64,000 nucleotides of DNA from Aquimarina rhabdastrellae (GCA_947387485.1 CANDNT010000002.1:591123-655122), one strand, 5' to 3'; counted from the first letter of the stretch, positions 19,429-29,146 are shown. A program made the numbers and translations. Notes: a model not told the origin generated them from the letters alone.

Positions 19429-20436
19429 TTAATTATGTTCTTTCATAAAGAATTCTGCTTTTTCAACCATGTTTTTACTTCCACAAATAAACGGTACACG
19501 TTGATGGAGTTCTGTAGGTTTGATATCCATAATACGTCTAAAACCATCACTAGCTCTTCCTCCAGCTTGTTCTGCAATAAATGCAATAGGATTACACTCA
19601 TAGAGTAATCTTAGTTTACCGTTAGGAGACTTAGCAGTACTAGGATACATATAGATACCACCTTTAATCATATTGCGGTGAATATCGCTTACTAAAGAAC
19701 CAATATAGCGAGAAGTATAAGGACGATCTTCTTTTTCTTCTTGACAATATTTAATAAAATCTTTTATCCCTTGAGGGAAATGCACATAATTACCTTCGTT
19801 TACCGAATAGATTTTTCCATTTTCTGGAAACTGCATATTAGGATGAGAAAGGTAATAAGTACCTAATGCAGGGTTTAATGTAAAGCCATTTACACCATGT
19901 CCAGTTGTATATACTAGCATGGTCGAAGTTCCATAAACAATATAACCTGCAGCAACTTGTAGATTACCAGGCTGTAAAAAATCATCTAAAGTAACAGGCG
20001 TACCTTCTGGTGTAACTCTACGATAAATAGAAAATATTGTTCCTACAGAAACATTAACATCGATGTTTGAACTTCCGTCAAGAGGATCGATTAAAACAAC
20101 ATATTTGTTTTTGTTGTCATTGCGTTGCCCAGTAATCGTAATAAAATCATCATTTTCTTCAGAAGCAATACCGCAAACAATTTCTCTATTAGTAAGTGAT
20201 TTAATAAAGGTTTCATTGGCCAAAACATCTAGTTTTTGCTGATCTTCACCTTGAACATTTGTTTCTCCTATAGCACCAGTGATATCAACTAAGCCTGCTT
20301 TATTTACTTCGTGATTTACCATTTTTGCGGCTAATCGTATAGAGTTAATCAAGCGAGATAATTCCCCATTAGCATAAGGGAATTCAGATTGGTTTTCGAT
20401 AATAAATTCTCCTAGCGTTTGATTTTTTTTAGCCAT
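19429..20436 (-). CDS. fbp: fructose-1,6-bisphosphatase class I
   Basis: Hydrolyses fructose 1,6-bisphosphate to fructose 6-phosphate in gluconeogenesis. The metal-binding segments EENDD and [11 protein letters not shown] are present, as are the substrate-binding [11 protein letters not shown] and [20 protein letters not shown] segments. At 335 residues it has the usual length. It is a single gene with its own -7 box, 191 bases upstream of the GTPase cluster and on the same strand. Confidence 0.97.
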   Translation of the reverse strand: MAKKNQTLGEFIIENQSEFPYANGELSRLINSIRLAAKMVNHEVNKAGLVDITGAIGETNVQGEDQQKLDVLANETFIKSLTNREIVCGIASEENDDFITITGQRNDNKNKYVVLIDPLDGSSNIDVNVSVGTIFSIYRRVTPEGTPVTLDDFLQPGNLQVAAGYIVYGTSTMLVYTTGHGVNGFTLNPALGTYYLSHPNMQFPENGKIYSVNEGNYVHFPQGIKDFIKYCQEEKEDRPYTSRYIGSLVSDIHRNMIKGGIYMYPSTAKSPNGKLRLLYECNPIAFIAEQAGGRASDGFRRIMDIKPTELHQRVPFICGSKNMVEKAEFFMKEHN

Positions 20437-20459
20437 GAAATGATGGATTTTAGTTTTTG

Positions 20460-20467
20460 CAAAAATA
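20460..20467 (-). promoter_or_regulatory. -7 box of fbp
   Basis: TATTTTTG on the minus strand, 23 bases before the ATG, matches TAnnTTTG. No good -33 element is seen. Confidence 0.4.
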
Positions 20468-20703
20468 TTATTTTTTTACCAACTATAACGTTTTCGTTTG
20501 TGTAAATAGTTTTTAGAATAAGATTTGATTAAAAATAACAAGTGCTTTTTTTCTTTATATAAAAAACTTTTAAAGTATAAGTTTTTTTATATAAGTGAGA
20601 TACGAAGAGATTTGTAAGTGTTTTTATGAAATAAAATAAGAAGTTTTAAACCAGTATGATTTAGTGTAGACTTAATTTTTTAGATTTGAAAAACTTTTTA
20701 TTT

Positions 20704-21186
20704 ATGGACTTTAGTATTAGAGATGCAGTACAAGAGGATATGTCCCAAGTATTGGATTTAATTCAGGAGTTAGCCGATTTTGAAAAAGAACCAGATGCAG
20801 TTGATATTACGGTTGATGATTTAATCAAAGAAGGATTTGGAACGCAGCCTTTATTTAAATGTTTTGTGGCAGAAATGAATGAAGAAATCATAGGAGCTGC
20901 AATTATCTATGATCGTTTTTCTACATGGAAAGGACGTACAGTACATCTTGAAGATCTAATAGTTAAGGCTTCTATGAGAAAAAAGGGAATAGGTAAAGCA
21001 TTATATACTCGTGTGATGCATTATGCAAAAGATAAAGGGGTAAAGCGAGTAGAATGGGTAGTGCTAGATTGGAATACTAATGCTATTGATTTTTATGAAA
21101 AAAGTGGAGCTACGTTACTTAAAGATTGGTACTTAGTACAAATGAGTGAAAAAGGATTAGCTACTTTTGTTAATCAAAATGTGTAA
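20704..21186 (+). CDS. GNAT family N-acetyltransferase
   Basis: 160 residues from the ATG at 20704; an in-frame TTG at 20686 is less likely. GNAT fold with the acetyl-CoA loop RKKGIGKALYTRV, the strand VHLEDLIV before it and the late NAIDFYEKSGA motif. It resembles the diamine (spermidine/thialysine) acetyltransferase subgroup, consistent with the early FEKEPDAV segment and WVVLDWN, but the substrate is not proven. It lies 6 bases before aspartate kinase, so the two are probably cotranscribed. Confidence 0.9.
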   Translation: MDFSIRDAVQEDMSQVLDLIQELADFEKEPDAVDITVDDLIKEGFGTQPLFKCFVAEMNEEIIGAAIIYDRFSTWKGRTVHLEDLIVKASMRKKGIGKALYTRVMHYAKDKGVKRVEWVVLDWNTNAIDFYEKSGATLLKDWYLVQMSEKGLATFVNQNV

Positions 21187-21192
21187 TTCTAT

Positions 21193-22443
21193 ATGAAGGT
21201 TTATAAGTTTGGAGGAGCATCTGTAAAAGATGCAGAAGGTGTAAGAAATGTAGGTGATATATTAAAACGTGTTGGATATAAAGAAACTGTAGTTGTTATA
21301 TCGGCTATGGGAAAAACAACCAATGCGCTCGAAGTAATTGTGGATGCGTATCTAAAAAAATCCCCAAAATTATCAGAGTTGATTTATAAACTAAAAGAGT
21401 TTCATTATCAAATCGTTTTTGAGTTGTTTGAAACAAAAGAGCATGAGGTTTTTAATAAAATAGCCTTGCTTTTTGATGCTCTAGAAACAGTATTGAAAGT
21501 CAATAAATCAACAATTTATGATTATGTATACGATCAGATCGTAGGTTATGGAGAGTTGATTTCTACAACTATAGTAAGTATTTACCTTAATGAAATAGGG
21601 ATAACGAATGATTGGTTAGCAGCAGGAGAAGTTATCAAAACTAATAGTGTATTTCGTGACGCAAAGGTAGATTGGGAATATACACAACAAGCAATTAATA
21701 ATCAGGTTAACCAGCAAGGTTTAACCATTACTCAAGGGTTTATAGGAGCAGATGAGCATAATTTTATGACAACATTAGGCAGGGAAGGAAGTGATTATAC
21801 TGCTGGGATTTTTGCGTATTGTTTAAATGCAAATGAAGTAAGTATATGGAAAGACGTCCCTGGAGTGTTAAATGCAGATCCTAGAATTTTTAAAGAAACA
21901 CAATTGCTAGAACAGATTTCTTATGAAGAAGCAATTGAATTGGCCTTTTATGGAGCATCTGTAATACACCCTAAAACTTTACAACCATTACAACGAAAAG
22001 AAATTCCGTTATACGTAAGGTCTTTTGTGAATCCAGAAGCAAAAGGAACTAAGGTGACCAAAGGGCAAGCACTAGAACCTTATGTTCCATGTTTTATTGT
22101 TAAGAAGCATCAAGTATTAATTTCTTTATCAACATTGGATTTCTCATTTATGCTTGAAGAAAATATAAGTGAACTATTTAGTTTATTCCATGAACATCAA
22201 ATAAAAGTCGATGTAATTCAAAATTCAGCGATTAGTTTCTCGGTATGTGTAGAAAATAAATTCAATACGTTAGAAAACTTATTAACAGCATTAAAAGGAA
22301 GATTCAAAATCAATTGCGAAAAGGATGTAACACTATATACAATACGACATTTTACACAAGAAGAGGTAGCCAAAATAAGAACAGGAAAAACGATTCTACT
22401 AGAGCAAATAGCAGGAGAAACGTATCAAATGATTACAAAATAG
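21193..22443 (+). CDS. aspartate kinase
   Basis: Catalyses phosphorylation of L-aspartate, the first step towards Lys, Thr, Met and diaminopimelate. The KFGGASV start (residues 5-11), the TTLGREGSDYTA loop and the VPGVLNADPR segment are the family signatures. The C-terminal part (about 300-416) contains degenerate ACT domains, so feedback control by an amino acid is likely. It is monofunctional with no homoserine dehydrogenase domain. It follows the GNAT gene closely. Confidence 0.95.
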   Translation: MKVYKFGGASVKDAEGVRNVGDILKRVGYKETVVVISAMGKTTNALEVIVDAYLKKSPKLSELIYKLKEFHYQIVFELFETKEHEVFNKIALLFDALETVLKVNKSTIYDYVYDQIVGYGELISTTIVSIYLNEIGITNDWLAAGEVIKTNSVFRDAKVDWEYTQQAINNQVNQQGLTITQGFIGADEHNFMTTLGREGSDYTAGIFAYCLNANEVSIWKDVPGVLNADPRIFKETQLLEQISYEEAIELAFYGASVIHPKTLQPLQRKEIPLYVRSFVNPEAKGTKVTKGQALEPYVPCFIVKKHQVLISLSTLDFSFMLEENISELFSLFHEHQIKVDVIQNSAISFSVCVENKFNTLENLLTALKGRFKINCEKDVTLYTIRHFTQEEVAKIRTGKTILLEQIAGETYQMITK

Positions 22444-22466
22444 TATAAGCTGTTTCACGAAATTAC

Positions 22467-22474
22467 TATATTTG
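22467..22474 (+). promoter_or_regulatory. -7 box of the olsF-like gene
   Basis: TATATTTG matches TAnnTTTG, 22 bases before the ATG at 22497. The -33 element is unclear. Confidence 0.45.
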
Positions 22475-22496
22475 TAGTTAGCACAAAAATTATTGA

Positions 22497-24290
22497 ATGG
22501 CGATAGTTACCGCAAAAGATATAGCCAAAGGGCTAAAACTGGATAGATTTGGATTTTTAGGTACAGGTATTGGATGGATAATTCTTAAGGTTACAAGAAT
22601 ATCCAAAATTAATCGTCACTACAATTCTATTGCTCATTATGAAGGAATAGAATTTGTGGAAAAAGTGCTGGAATTATACGGTGTAACCTTTGAAATTCCA
22701 GAAGAAGATTTAAAAAGACTTCCTAAAAATGGTCCTTTTATAACGTTGTCTAATCACCCTCTAGGAGGATTAGATGGGGTATTGTTGCTTAAATTGATGT
22801 TAGAGCATAGAGCTGACTATAAAATTATAGCAAATTTCTTATTGCATGGTTTTAAGCCGCTTAAGCCATTTATTATGCCTGTAAACCCTTTTGAGAATCA
22901 TAAAGAATCAAAATCTAGTTTACAAGGAATAAAAGAAGCTATCCTTCATTTAAAAAACGGAAAACCATTGGGAATATTTCCTGCAGGTGAAGTTTCTACA
23001 TATAAAGAAGGTAAAGACATTGTTGATAAACCGTGGGAACCTGCGATTATGAAACTGGTTCAAAAAGCAAAAGTTCCTGTGATTCCAGTTTATTTTCATG
23101 CGCGTAACAGTAGGTTGTTTTATAGATTATCTGCTATAAGTGATACGTTGAGAACAGCGAAATTACCTAGCGAACTTTTTACTCAAGAGAATCGTGTTAT
23201 AAAAGTACGAATAGGAAACCCTGTATCGGTCAAAGATCAAGAAGAACATGCAAGCTTAGAAGAGTTGACTAACTTTTTACGTAAGAAGACGTATATGTTG
23301 GCAAATCCTTATGAGAAGAAACCTTTATTAGAGAGCATTCCTCAAAATCTTAAAATTCCTAAATCTCCTAAAGCTATTGCAGGAGAAGGAAATATTGCTG
23401 CAATTGAAGCCGAATTAAAATATTGTAGAGAGAACGATAAACGTTTATTATCAAGTAAGAATTATGAAGTGTTCTTGGCAAAGAAAGAATGTATTCCTAA
23501 TATTTTACATGAGATAGGACGCTTACGCGAAATTACTTTTAGAGCCATAGGGGAAGGAACAAATCAATCTCTTGATTTAGATCCTTTTGATGAATATTAT
23601 CACCATATGTTTTTATGGGATAATAAAGAAAATCGTCTAGCAGGAGCTTATCGTATGGGGATGGGATCACAGATATATAAATCTTATGGTATCGATGGAT
23701 TCTATCTACAAGACTTGTTCAGGTTTGAACCAGAACTTTATAAAATGATGAGCGAGTCTATAGAAATGGGACGCGCATTTATCATTAAAGAATATCAACA
23801 ACGTCCTATGCCATTGTTCTTATTATGGAAAGGGATTGTACATTGTACTTTACGCTTTCCAGAACATAAATATTTAATAGGAGGAGTGAGTATTAGTAAT
23901 AAGTTTAGTAATTTCTCTAAGTCATTGATGATAGAGTTTATGAAATCACATTATTACGATCCATATGTTGCACAATATGTAAGACCTAAAAAAGAATTTA
24001 AAGTAAAGCTTAAAGATGCCGATAAAGACTTTGTCTTTGATGAGAGTAGAAGTGACCTTAATAAGTTTGATAAGATTATAGACGAGATAGAACCAGGAAG
24101 TCTTAGAATTCCTGTATTGATAAAAAAATACATAAAACAAAATGCAAAAGTGGTTGCATTTAATGTAGATCCACTATTTAATAATGCAGTAGATGGCTTA
24201 ATGTATATAAGGATAGCCGATCTCCCAGAAAGTACAGTGAAACCCGTTATGGAAGAGTTTCAAGCAGAATTAGAAAAAAAGGTGTTTTAA
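22497..24290 (+). CDS. olsF: bifunctional ornithine-lipid synthase OlsF-like acyltransferase
   Basis: 597 residues with two acyltransferase modules. The N-terminal half is PlsC/OlsA-like with NHPLGGLD (86-93) and FPAGE (161-165), the motifs of lysolipid O-acyltransferases. The C-terminal half (about 300-580) is a GNAT-type OlsB-like N-acyltransferase (RLREITFRAIGEG, FLQDLFRFEP, EMGRAFI). This order is that of OlsF, described from Serratia and Flavobacterium johnsoniae, which makes ornithine lipids by N-acylation followed by O-acylation. In Bacteroidota the amine may also be glycine or another amino acid, so the product is uncertain. It would act at the inner face of the cytoplasmic membrane. 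Confidence 0.85.
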   Translation: MAIVTAKDIAKGLKLDRFGFLGTGIGWIILKVTRISKINRHYNSIAHYEGIEFVEKVLELYGVTFEIPEEDLKRLPKNGPFITLSNHPLGGLDGVLLLKLMLEHRADYKIIANFLLHGFKPLKPFIMPVNPFENHKESKSSLQGIKEAILHLKNGKPLGIFPAGEVSTYKEGKDIVDKPWEPAIMKLVQKAKVPVIPVYFHARNSRLFYRLSAISDTLRTAKLPSELFTQENRVIKVRIGNPVSVKDQEEHASLEELTNFLRKKTYMLANPYEKKPLLESIPQNLKIPKSPKAIAGEGNIAAIEAELKYCRENDKRLLSSKNYEVFLAKKECIPNILHEIGRLREITFRAIGEGTNQSLDLDPFDEYYHHMFLWDNKENRLAGAYRMGMGSQIYKSYGIDGFYLQDLFRFEPELYKMMSESIEMGRAFIIKEYQQRPMPLFLLWKGIVHCTLRFPEHKYLIGGVSISNKFSNFSKSLMIEFMKSHYYDPYVAQYVRPKKEFKVKLKDADKDFVFDESRSDLNKFDKIIDEIEPGSLRIPVLIKKYIKQNAKVVAFNVDPLFNNAVDGLMYIRIADLPESTVKPVMEEFQAELEKKVF

Positions 24291-24307
24291 TTAAACACCT
24301 TTTTTTG
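24274..24307 (+). terminator. terminator after olsF
   Basis: AAAAAAAGGTGTTT and AAACACCTTTTTTT form a stem followed by a T-tract. The olsF stop codon lies in the loop region. Confidence 0.8.
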
Positions 24308-24418
24308 TGGAATACTGTTTGTATGATAATATAAGATTGATTCTGAATAGAATAATACAAGTTGTAATTACGTGAATGCCATAAATTAGTATTCTTAATT
24401 TTAATAAGAAATACATTT

Positions 24419-25954
24419 ATGATCAAAAAACAATTTTTAAAAATGATTATGCTTATAAGTCTTTTGGGATTTATAGGATGTCAAGATGATGAGATTAATA
24501 TAGAAACCACTACCAATGAATTTAGTTTTAAAGTCAAACAACTAACACTTTCTGATCTATCTAAGGATAAAAAAGTGACAACATTATTATCAAAGCACAT
24601 TGATCGGTCAAAAGAGAAAAAAGAATCTCAAAAACAAGAAGAATTGATTCTTTTAACCGAAACAATTACCTATTTAGAAATAAAAGATAAATATTCTTAT
24701 ACGTTTGAGTTAGAAGGAGAAGAAGGTGATCCTATACTAAAAAATTTAGTTGTTACATTTTTTGAAGAGGGTACTTATATTAGTGATATAGTAACATATC
24801 ATTTTACCCCTGAAGAACGTGTGTTATTTAATGCAGGAGAAAATATTGACTTAGACGGAAAGGTAACGTCATCTCCTATAGACATTGAATCAGATATACT
24901 ACAAGATCTCTTGAGTAAAAATAGATCGTCTGGAGATTGTAGAAGAAGTATCTGGCATTATAATACAGGAGTAGGGGTAATCTATTTTGATACTAGAGAA
25001 GATTGTGAAAATGAACACGGAGTAGGATCATGTGGAGAGTATGTGTATGTAGTGACGCGTGGATGTGGAGAAGGTGAGGATCCAGAAGACGATGCAGGAG
25101 ATTCTGGATCTGGAGGCGGTGCTACTACAGGTACAACATTAGGAGGTAATGGATCTATTCATGATACAGGAATCACAATACCAACAGGAGGAGTTAATGT
25201 ACAACAACAAATACTAACAGAAGCACAGCATATAGAAAAACTAAAAGAACAAATACAAAGAGTTACAGGATTACAGCAGCGTATATCAAATTTTAAATCA
25301 AGAATAAGTACTGAGTTTTTAGAAGATGGAGCTGTTTTTGATGTAACGATAGATGACCAAGGAAATTATAATGCAAGAGAGTTTCCTGCAACGGTAAGGA
25401 AACCAAAAAATGTAACTATAGAGTATAGTTCTAAATCACTGGTGTCTATGCATTTTCATCCAGAAGAATTTAAAGAGAAACTAAGCGATGGGAGTACGAT
25501 AACTAAAACAAGTATACCTATTTTTTCCATTGGTGATATAAAAAGTTTTACGCAACTTTTTATATATCGACAATTAAGAAAACCAGATGATATCAATAAT
25601 GGTAATATTACAGATATTCTAGTTGCTGAACCTACAGAAATATTAGGATCAGGACCTAGACCATCTCTACAACTTAATTCTGGAGTGTATGCGTTAAGAA
25701 TAAGTGACATAGGACAATTGTGGGAAATAAATAGAATATTAAATACTAGAGAAGGAGAAAAAGAATTAAAAGAGAAATATGAAAGATTTATAATTGAAAA
25801 ATGTAACCTTGGAGAAAATCAATGTTTTTTAACGCAATTTATAGATTTTATAAATACGGTTAAACTGGAGGGTTTATCACAAACAGGCTTAGGAATAGCG
25901 GTATATCTAGCTATAGAAACGAATGGATCAATCACTAACTGGAGAAAATTATAA
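24419..25954 (+). CDS. lipoprotein with JAMM-like metalloprotease motif
   Basis: 511 residues with a lipoprotein signal (LLGFIGC-QDDE, Cys at residue 21). A Gly/Ser/Thr-rich linker (about 225-260) separates an N-terminal domain from the C-terminal part. There HFHP (345-348) followed by FSIGD (Ser370, Asp373) resembles the HxHP...SxxD core of JAMM/JAB metalloproteases, with a longer insert than usual. The matching upstream Glu is not certain. It may be a surface or periplasmic lipoprotein with peptidase activity. The next gene begins 3 bases after the stop, so the two are coupled. Activity is inferred from the motif only. Confidence 0.7.
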   Translation: MIKKQFLKMIMLISLLGFIGCQDDEINIETTTNEFSFKVKQLTLSDLSKDKKVTTLLSKHIDRSKEKKESQKQEELILLTETITYLEIKDKYSYTFELEGEEGDPILKNLVVTFFEEGTYISDIVTYHFTPEERVLFNAGENIDLDGKVTSSPIDIESDILQDLLSKNRSSGDCRRSIWHYNTGVGVIYFDTREDCENEHGVGSCGEYVYVVTRGCGEGEDPEDDAGDSGSGGGATTGTTLGGNGSIHDTGITIPTGGVNVQQQILTEAQHIEKLKEQIQRVTGLQQRISNFKSRISTEFLEDGAVFDVTIDDQGNYNAREFPATVRKPKNVTIEYSSKSLVSMHFHPEEFKEKLSDGSTITKTSIPIFSIGDIKSFTQLFIYRQLRKPDDINNGNITDILVAEPTEILGSGPRPSLQLNSGVYALRISDIGQLWEINRILNTREGEKELKEKYERFIIEKCNLGENQCFLTQFIDFINTVKLEGLSQTGLGIAVYLAIETNGSITNWRKL

Positions 25955-25957
25955 AAA

Positions 25958-26521
25958 ATGAAAAAAATAATATTTATAGTATTACTACTATTAATTGATA
26001 ATACGATACAAGCGCAGGAAATTATTGTGTTAGAAAATCAAAGAGGAAATGTGAATTTTGAAACAAAATATTATTATAAAGACGTTAATGGAGTTCTAGA
26101 TAAGTTTTTAGGTACCTGGAGAAATCAAAATTCTAATGAATTTTTTGAGATTACATTTACTAAAAAAATAAAATACGATCAGCAAAATTATTTTATAGAT
26201 TGGTTAACTAGTCGATATAAATATATCAAGAATGGAGAAGTTATTTTTGATACCACTCCAAGATTACAGCCTAGTGGGAGTGCACCAGATCATAATGTTT
26301 TTGGAGCTGTGATTTATGCTGATGATTTAAATAAAATAAAATTATTATACAGTGAACCAACAGATGAGTTTGATTATGATGGAGTAGTTCACTTAACATA
26401 TAACCCTAATAATGATACACTAGAGTGGTATATAGAGGTGGCATTAGATGTATTAGATAACGGAGAATTACATTATCCTTATAAGGTACCTTATAGTTTA
26501 GTTTTAACCAAAGTAAACTAA
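25958..26521 (+). CDS. DUF6705-like exported protein
   Basis: 187 residues with a signal peptide ending IQAQ-EI. KDVNGVLDKFLGTWRN and FEITFTKK are typical of the flavobacterial DUF6705 family of small exported proteins of unknown function. It starts 3 bases after the lipoprotein gene and probably shares its transcript, so the products could interact. A second, damaged copy follows. Confidence 0.75.
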   Translation: MKKIIFIVLLLLIDNTIQAQEIIVLENQRGNVNFETKYYYKDVNGVLDKFLGTWRNQNSNEFFEITFTKKIKYDQQNYFIDWLTSRYKYIKNGEVIFDTTPRLQPSGSAPDHNVFGAVIYADDLNKIKLLYSEPTDEFDYDGVVHLTYNPNNDTLEWYIEVALDVLDNGELHYPYKVPYSLVLTKVN

Positions 26522-26532
26522 GAGCAACAAAT

Positions 26533-26562
26533 AAACAGCCTGTTTTATAGCAGGCTGTTTGC
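26533..26562 (+). terminator. terminator between the DUF6705 copies
   Basis: AAACAGCCTG and CAGGCTGTTT form a 10-bp perfect stem with an 8-base loop, 11 bases after the first copy. The T-tract is short. Confidence 0.7.
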
Positions 26563-26574
26563 ATATTATAAAAA

Positions 26575-27135
26575 ATGAAAAAGTTATTAATTATAGTAGT
26601 ATTACTAATAAGTAATACAATACAGGCACAAGAGATTATACCTATTGAAAATCAAAAAGGACATATAAATTATGAAACAAAATATTATTTTAAAGATGTT
26701 AATGGAGTAATGGATAAGTTTTTAGGTACCTGACGATATCAAAGTTCTAATGGATTTTTTGAGATTACATTTACCAAAATTATAAAAAAAGATATGGGGA
26801 ATTTTTATGATGATTTATTAACTAGTCGTTATAAGTATATCAAGAATGGAGAAGTTGTTTTTGATACCACTCCAAGATTACAGCCAAGTGGAAGTGCACC
26901 AGATCATAATGTTTTTGGATCTACGATCTATGTAGAAGATTTAAATAAGATAGAATTATTGTATGGTGAACCAACAGATGAGTTTGATTATGATGGGATA
27001 GTTCACTTAACATATAACCCTAATAATGACTCACTAGAGTGGTATATAGAGGTAGCATTAGATGTATTAGATAACGGAGAATTACATTATCCTTATAAGG
27101 TACCTTATAGTTTAGTTTTAACCAAAGTAAACTAA
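26575..27135 (+). pseudogene. second DUF6705 copy with in-frame stop
   Basis: An intact ATG (26575), signal peptide (NTIQAQ) and reading frame to the stop at 27135 would give 186 residues, but codon 53 is TGA (26731-26733). The first copy has TGG (Trp) at the same place in FLGTWR, so this is a single G-to-A nonsense change in an otherwise open frame. Downstream of the stop the protein remains almost identical to copy 1, while the first 90 residues differ more. The damage therefore looks recent. A remnant from the ATG at 26794 would lack a signal peptide and is probably not functional. Confidence 0.8.
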
Positions 27136-27226
27136 GAAGTAATGAGAGTTGTTTTATGTAATAACGTAATGTCTTAATAAATTGTATATATTTAAATACA
27201 AGTATTATATTAAAAACTCTTACTCA

Positions 27227-28243
27227 ATGATAATTAGTAAAACAGGAATTATAAAATACTGTTTGTTATTACTATGCTGTTTCTATTCTTCGTATATGCA
27301 TAGTCAAGAATTTATAAAAGGTATTGTTTATGATCAAAAAAACAAAGAACCTATAGAAGGAGCTGTAATCTATTTTGATGGGACAACAAGAGGAACAGTA
27401 AGTGATCAAAATGGGGTTTTTGAGATCGATTATATAGCTAATGTTCCTTTGGTGATTTCTTTTTTAGGATATAAAAATAAATACCTTGAAGTTACCTCTA
27501 CAGAAGATATCACAATCTACCTAGAAGAAACACTTGAAGAATTAGATACTGTTTTTCTTGAAAAAGACCCATGGTCTAGAGAAAGGAAAATGAACTACTT
27601 TTTAAGAGAATTTATAGGAACTCAAGACATAAGACGCTATTGTAAAATCAAAAATAAAAAGAAAATAAAGCTACAATATATTCCTTCAGAAGATGCATTG
27701 TATGCAAGTGCTCAAGAACCTTTGATTATTGAAAATACCTATTTAGGGTATACCATAACATACCATTTACAGGATTTTAAAATACAGTTTAATAAAGGCG
27801 GAATGCTAAGAACTATATATGGGGTATATTATTCTGGAACTAGTTTGTTTACTGAGCAACGTAAAAAAACAAAGAAGAAGCATATAACAAATAGAGAAAA
27901 AGTGTATAAGGGATCGTCTTTGAACTTTATGAGAGCATTAGCAAGCGAAAAGTTGACTTCTCAAGAGTTTGATATTTTTTACAAAGGCTTTAAAAGTGAT
28001 CCCAAAACTGTTTTTAAAATAGTTCCTCATAATGCATTGACCGAAGTAAGTATACAAGTAAAGGAAAAGGTGAGTATTTTTTATCAAGGATATGAACAAA
28101 CAGATATGTGGTTAGCAAAAGGAACGCCTTCTTTTTTTATTGATAAGCTAGGTAATTATACTCCAGCTTCTGAAGTATTGTTTACAGGAGGTTTTTCTAG
28201 GAGAAAAATAGCAAAAATGTTACCACTTAATTTTGGTTTATGA
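27227..28243 (+). CDS. exported protein with carboxypeptidase-like regulatory domain
   Basis: 338 residues from the ATG at 27227 (an in-frame TTG at 27182 is less likely). After a signal peptide ending HSQ-EF comes a CarboxypepD_reg-like beta-sandwich (about 22-100: GIVYDQKNKEPIEGAVIYF, GTVSDQNGVFEI, ISFLGYK). The rest is rich in Lys and aromatic residues, with no known domain. In Bacteroidota this sandwich occurs at the N-terminus of TonB-dependent receptors and also in stand-alone proteins; no plug or barrel is present here. Function is unknown. Confidence 0.8.
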   Translation: MIISKTGIIKYCLLLLCCFYSSYMHSQEFIKGIVYDQKNKEPIEGAVIYFDGTTRGTVSDQNGVFEIDYIANVPLVISFLGYKNKYLEVTSTEDITIYLEETLEELDTVFLEKDPWSRERKMNYFLREFIGTQDIRRYCKIKNKKKIKLQYIPSEDALYASAQEPLIIENTYLGYTITYHLQDFKIQFNKGGMLRTIYGVYYSGTSLFTEQRKKTKKKHITNREKVYKGSSLNFMRALASEKLTSQEFDIFYKGFKSDPKTVFKIVPHNALTEVSIQVKEKVSIFYQGYEQTDMWLAKGTPSFFIDKLGNYTPASEVLFTGGFSRRKIAKMLPLNFGL

Positions 28244-28265
28244 CAAACAACAAGTAAAATAAATT

Positions 28266-28273
28266 TATATTTG
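28266..28273 (+). promoter_or_regulatory. -7 box of the DUF805 gene
   Basis: TATATTTG matches TAnnTTTG, 33 bases before the ATG at 28307. Confidence 0.4.
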
Positions 28274-28306
28274 AACGATATATAACCAATCAAAAAGAAT
28301 AGAAAT

Positions 28307-28720
28307 ATGGAATGGTATTTAAAAGTACTAAAGAATTATGCAAACTTTGAAGGTAGAGCAAGAAGAAAAGAATATTGGATGTTTGTGCTGTTTAATGCAT
28401 TAATCACTATAGGTATAGCGATTGTTGCAGGGATATTTACGGCAATAGCGGCATCTATTGATTTACCTTTTTTATCAATAATTTTTTGGATAGTATATGT
28501 GATCTATGCATTAGCAATGATATTACCTACATTAGCAGTAGCTGTTCGTAGATTGCACGATACTGGTAATAGCGGATGGATGTATTTGATAACGTTAATA
28601 CCGTTAATAGGTCCAATATGGCTTTTGGTATTAATGGCAACCGAAGGAGATTATGGCGACAATCAATATGGACCAGATCCTAAAGTGGAAGAACAACATA
28701 CAAATCCGTTGATTTCATAA
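28307..28720 (+). CDS. DUF805 family inner-membrane protein
   Basis: 137 residues. The N-terminal FEGRARRKEYWMFVLF and the later RRLHDTGNSGWMYLI are the DUF805 signatures. About three to four hydrophobic helices (roughly 25-50, 57-80, 93-112) place it in the cytoplasmic membrane. Family function is unknown. A single gene with its own -7 box and a strong terminator behind it. Confidence 0.92.
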   Translation: MEWYLKVLKNYANFEGRARRKEYWMFVLFNALITIGIAIVAGIFTAIAASIDLPFLSIIFWIVYVIYALAMILPTLAVAVRRLHDTGNSGWMYLITLIPLIGPIWLLVLMATEGDYGDNQYGPDPKVEEQHTNPLIS

Positions 28721-28730
28721 GAAATAAACT

Positions 28731-28762
28731 AAAAAAGAGTAACCATTGGTTACTCTTTTTTT
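28731..28762. terminator. bidirectional terminator
   Basis: AAAAGAGTAACC-ATT-GGTTACTCTTTT with A and T tracts lies between the convergent DUF805 and VOC genes. Confidence 0.85.
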
Positions 28763-29144
28763 ATAAAAATGGAGCGTCAACAGGTTCCCATAATTCAATT
28801 TTATTACCTTCTGGGTCTATAATCCAACCAAATTTACCGTAGTCATATTCTTCAATTTTATCGATTACAGTAACGCCTTCTTCTTTTAGAGTTTCCATTA
28901 GTGTAACGAGATCATCAACCCTAAAATTCATCATGAACTCTTTTTTACTAGGTTCAAAATACGAAGTGTCTTTAGCAAAAGGACTCCATTGAGTAGAACA
29001 TTTATTATCCTCTTCATCTTTCCACCAAAAAGTACATCCATACTCATCGGTGTTAAGACCTAAATGATTTTTATACCAATCTTTTGTTTTTTTAGGATCG
29101 GTACTTTTAAAAAAAATACCACCTATACCCGTAACACGCTTCAT
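28761..29144 (-). CDS. VOC family (glyoxalase-like) protein
   Basis: 127 residues with two beta-alpha-beta-beta-beta modules of the vicinal oxygen chelate fold: FFKSTDPKKTKDWYKNHLGL at the start and FGWIIDPEGNKIELWEP at the end. Such proteins bind a metal and small substrates; the substrate is unknown. It lies 2 bases after the DUF1801 gene, so the two form an operon. Confidence 0.88.
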   Translation of the reverse strand: MKRVTGIGGIFFKSTDPKKTKDWYKNHLGLNTDEYGCTFWWKDEEDNKCSTQWSPFAKDTSYFEPSKKEFMMNFRVDDLVTLMETLKEEGVTVIDKIEEYDYGKFGWIIDPEGNKIELWEPVDAPFL

Positions 29145-29146
29145 AA

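Noticed and set aside
26731..26733. Recoding of the TGA in the second DUF6705 copy (selenocysteine or read-through)
   Set aside because: Copy 1 has an ordinary Trp codon at this position and no recoding structure is apparent, so a nonsense mutation is simpler.
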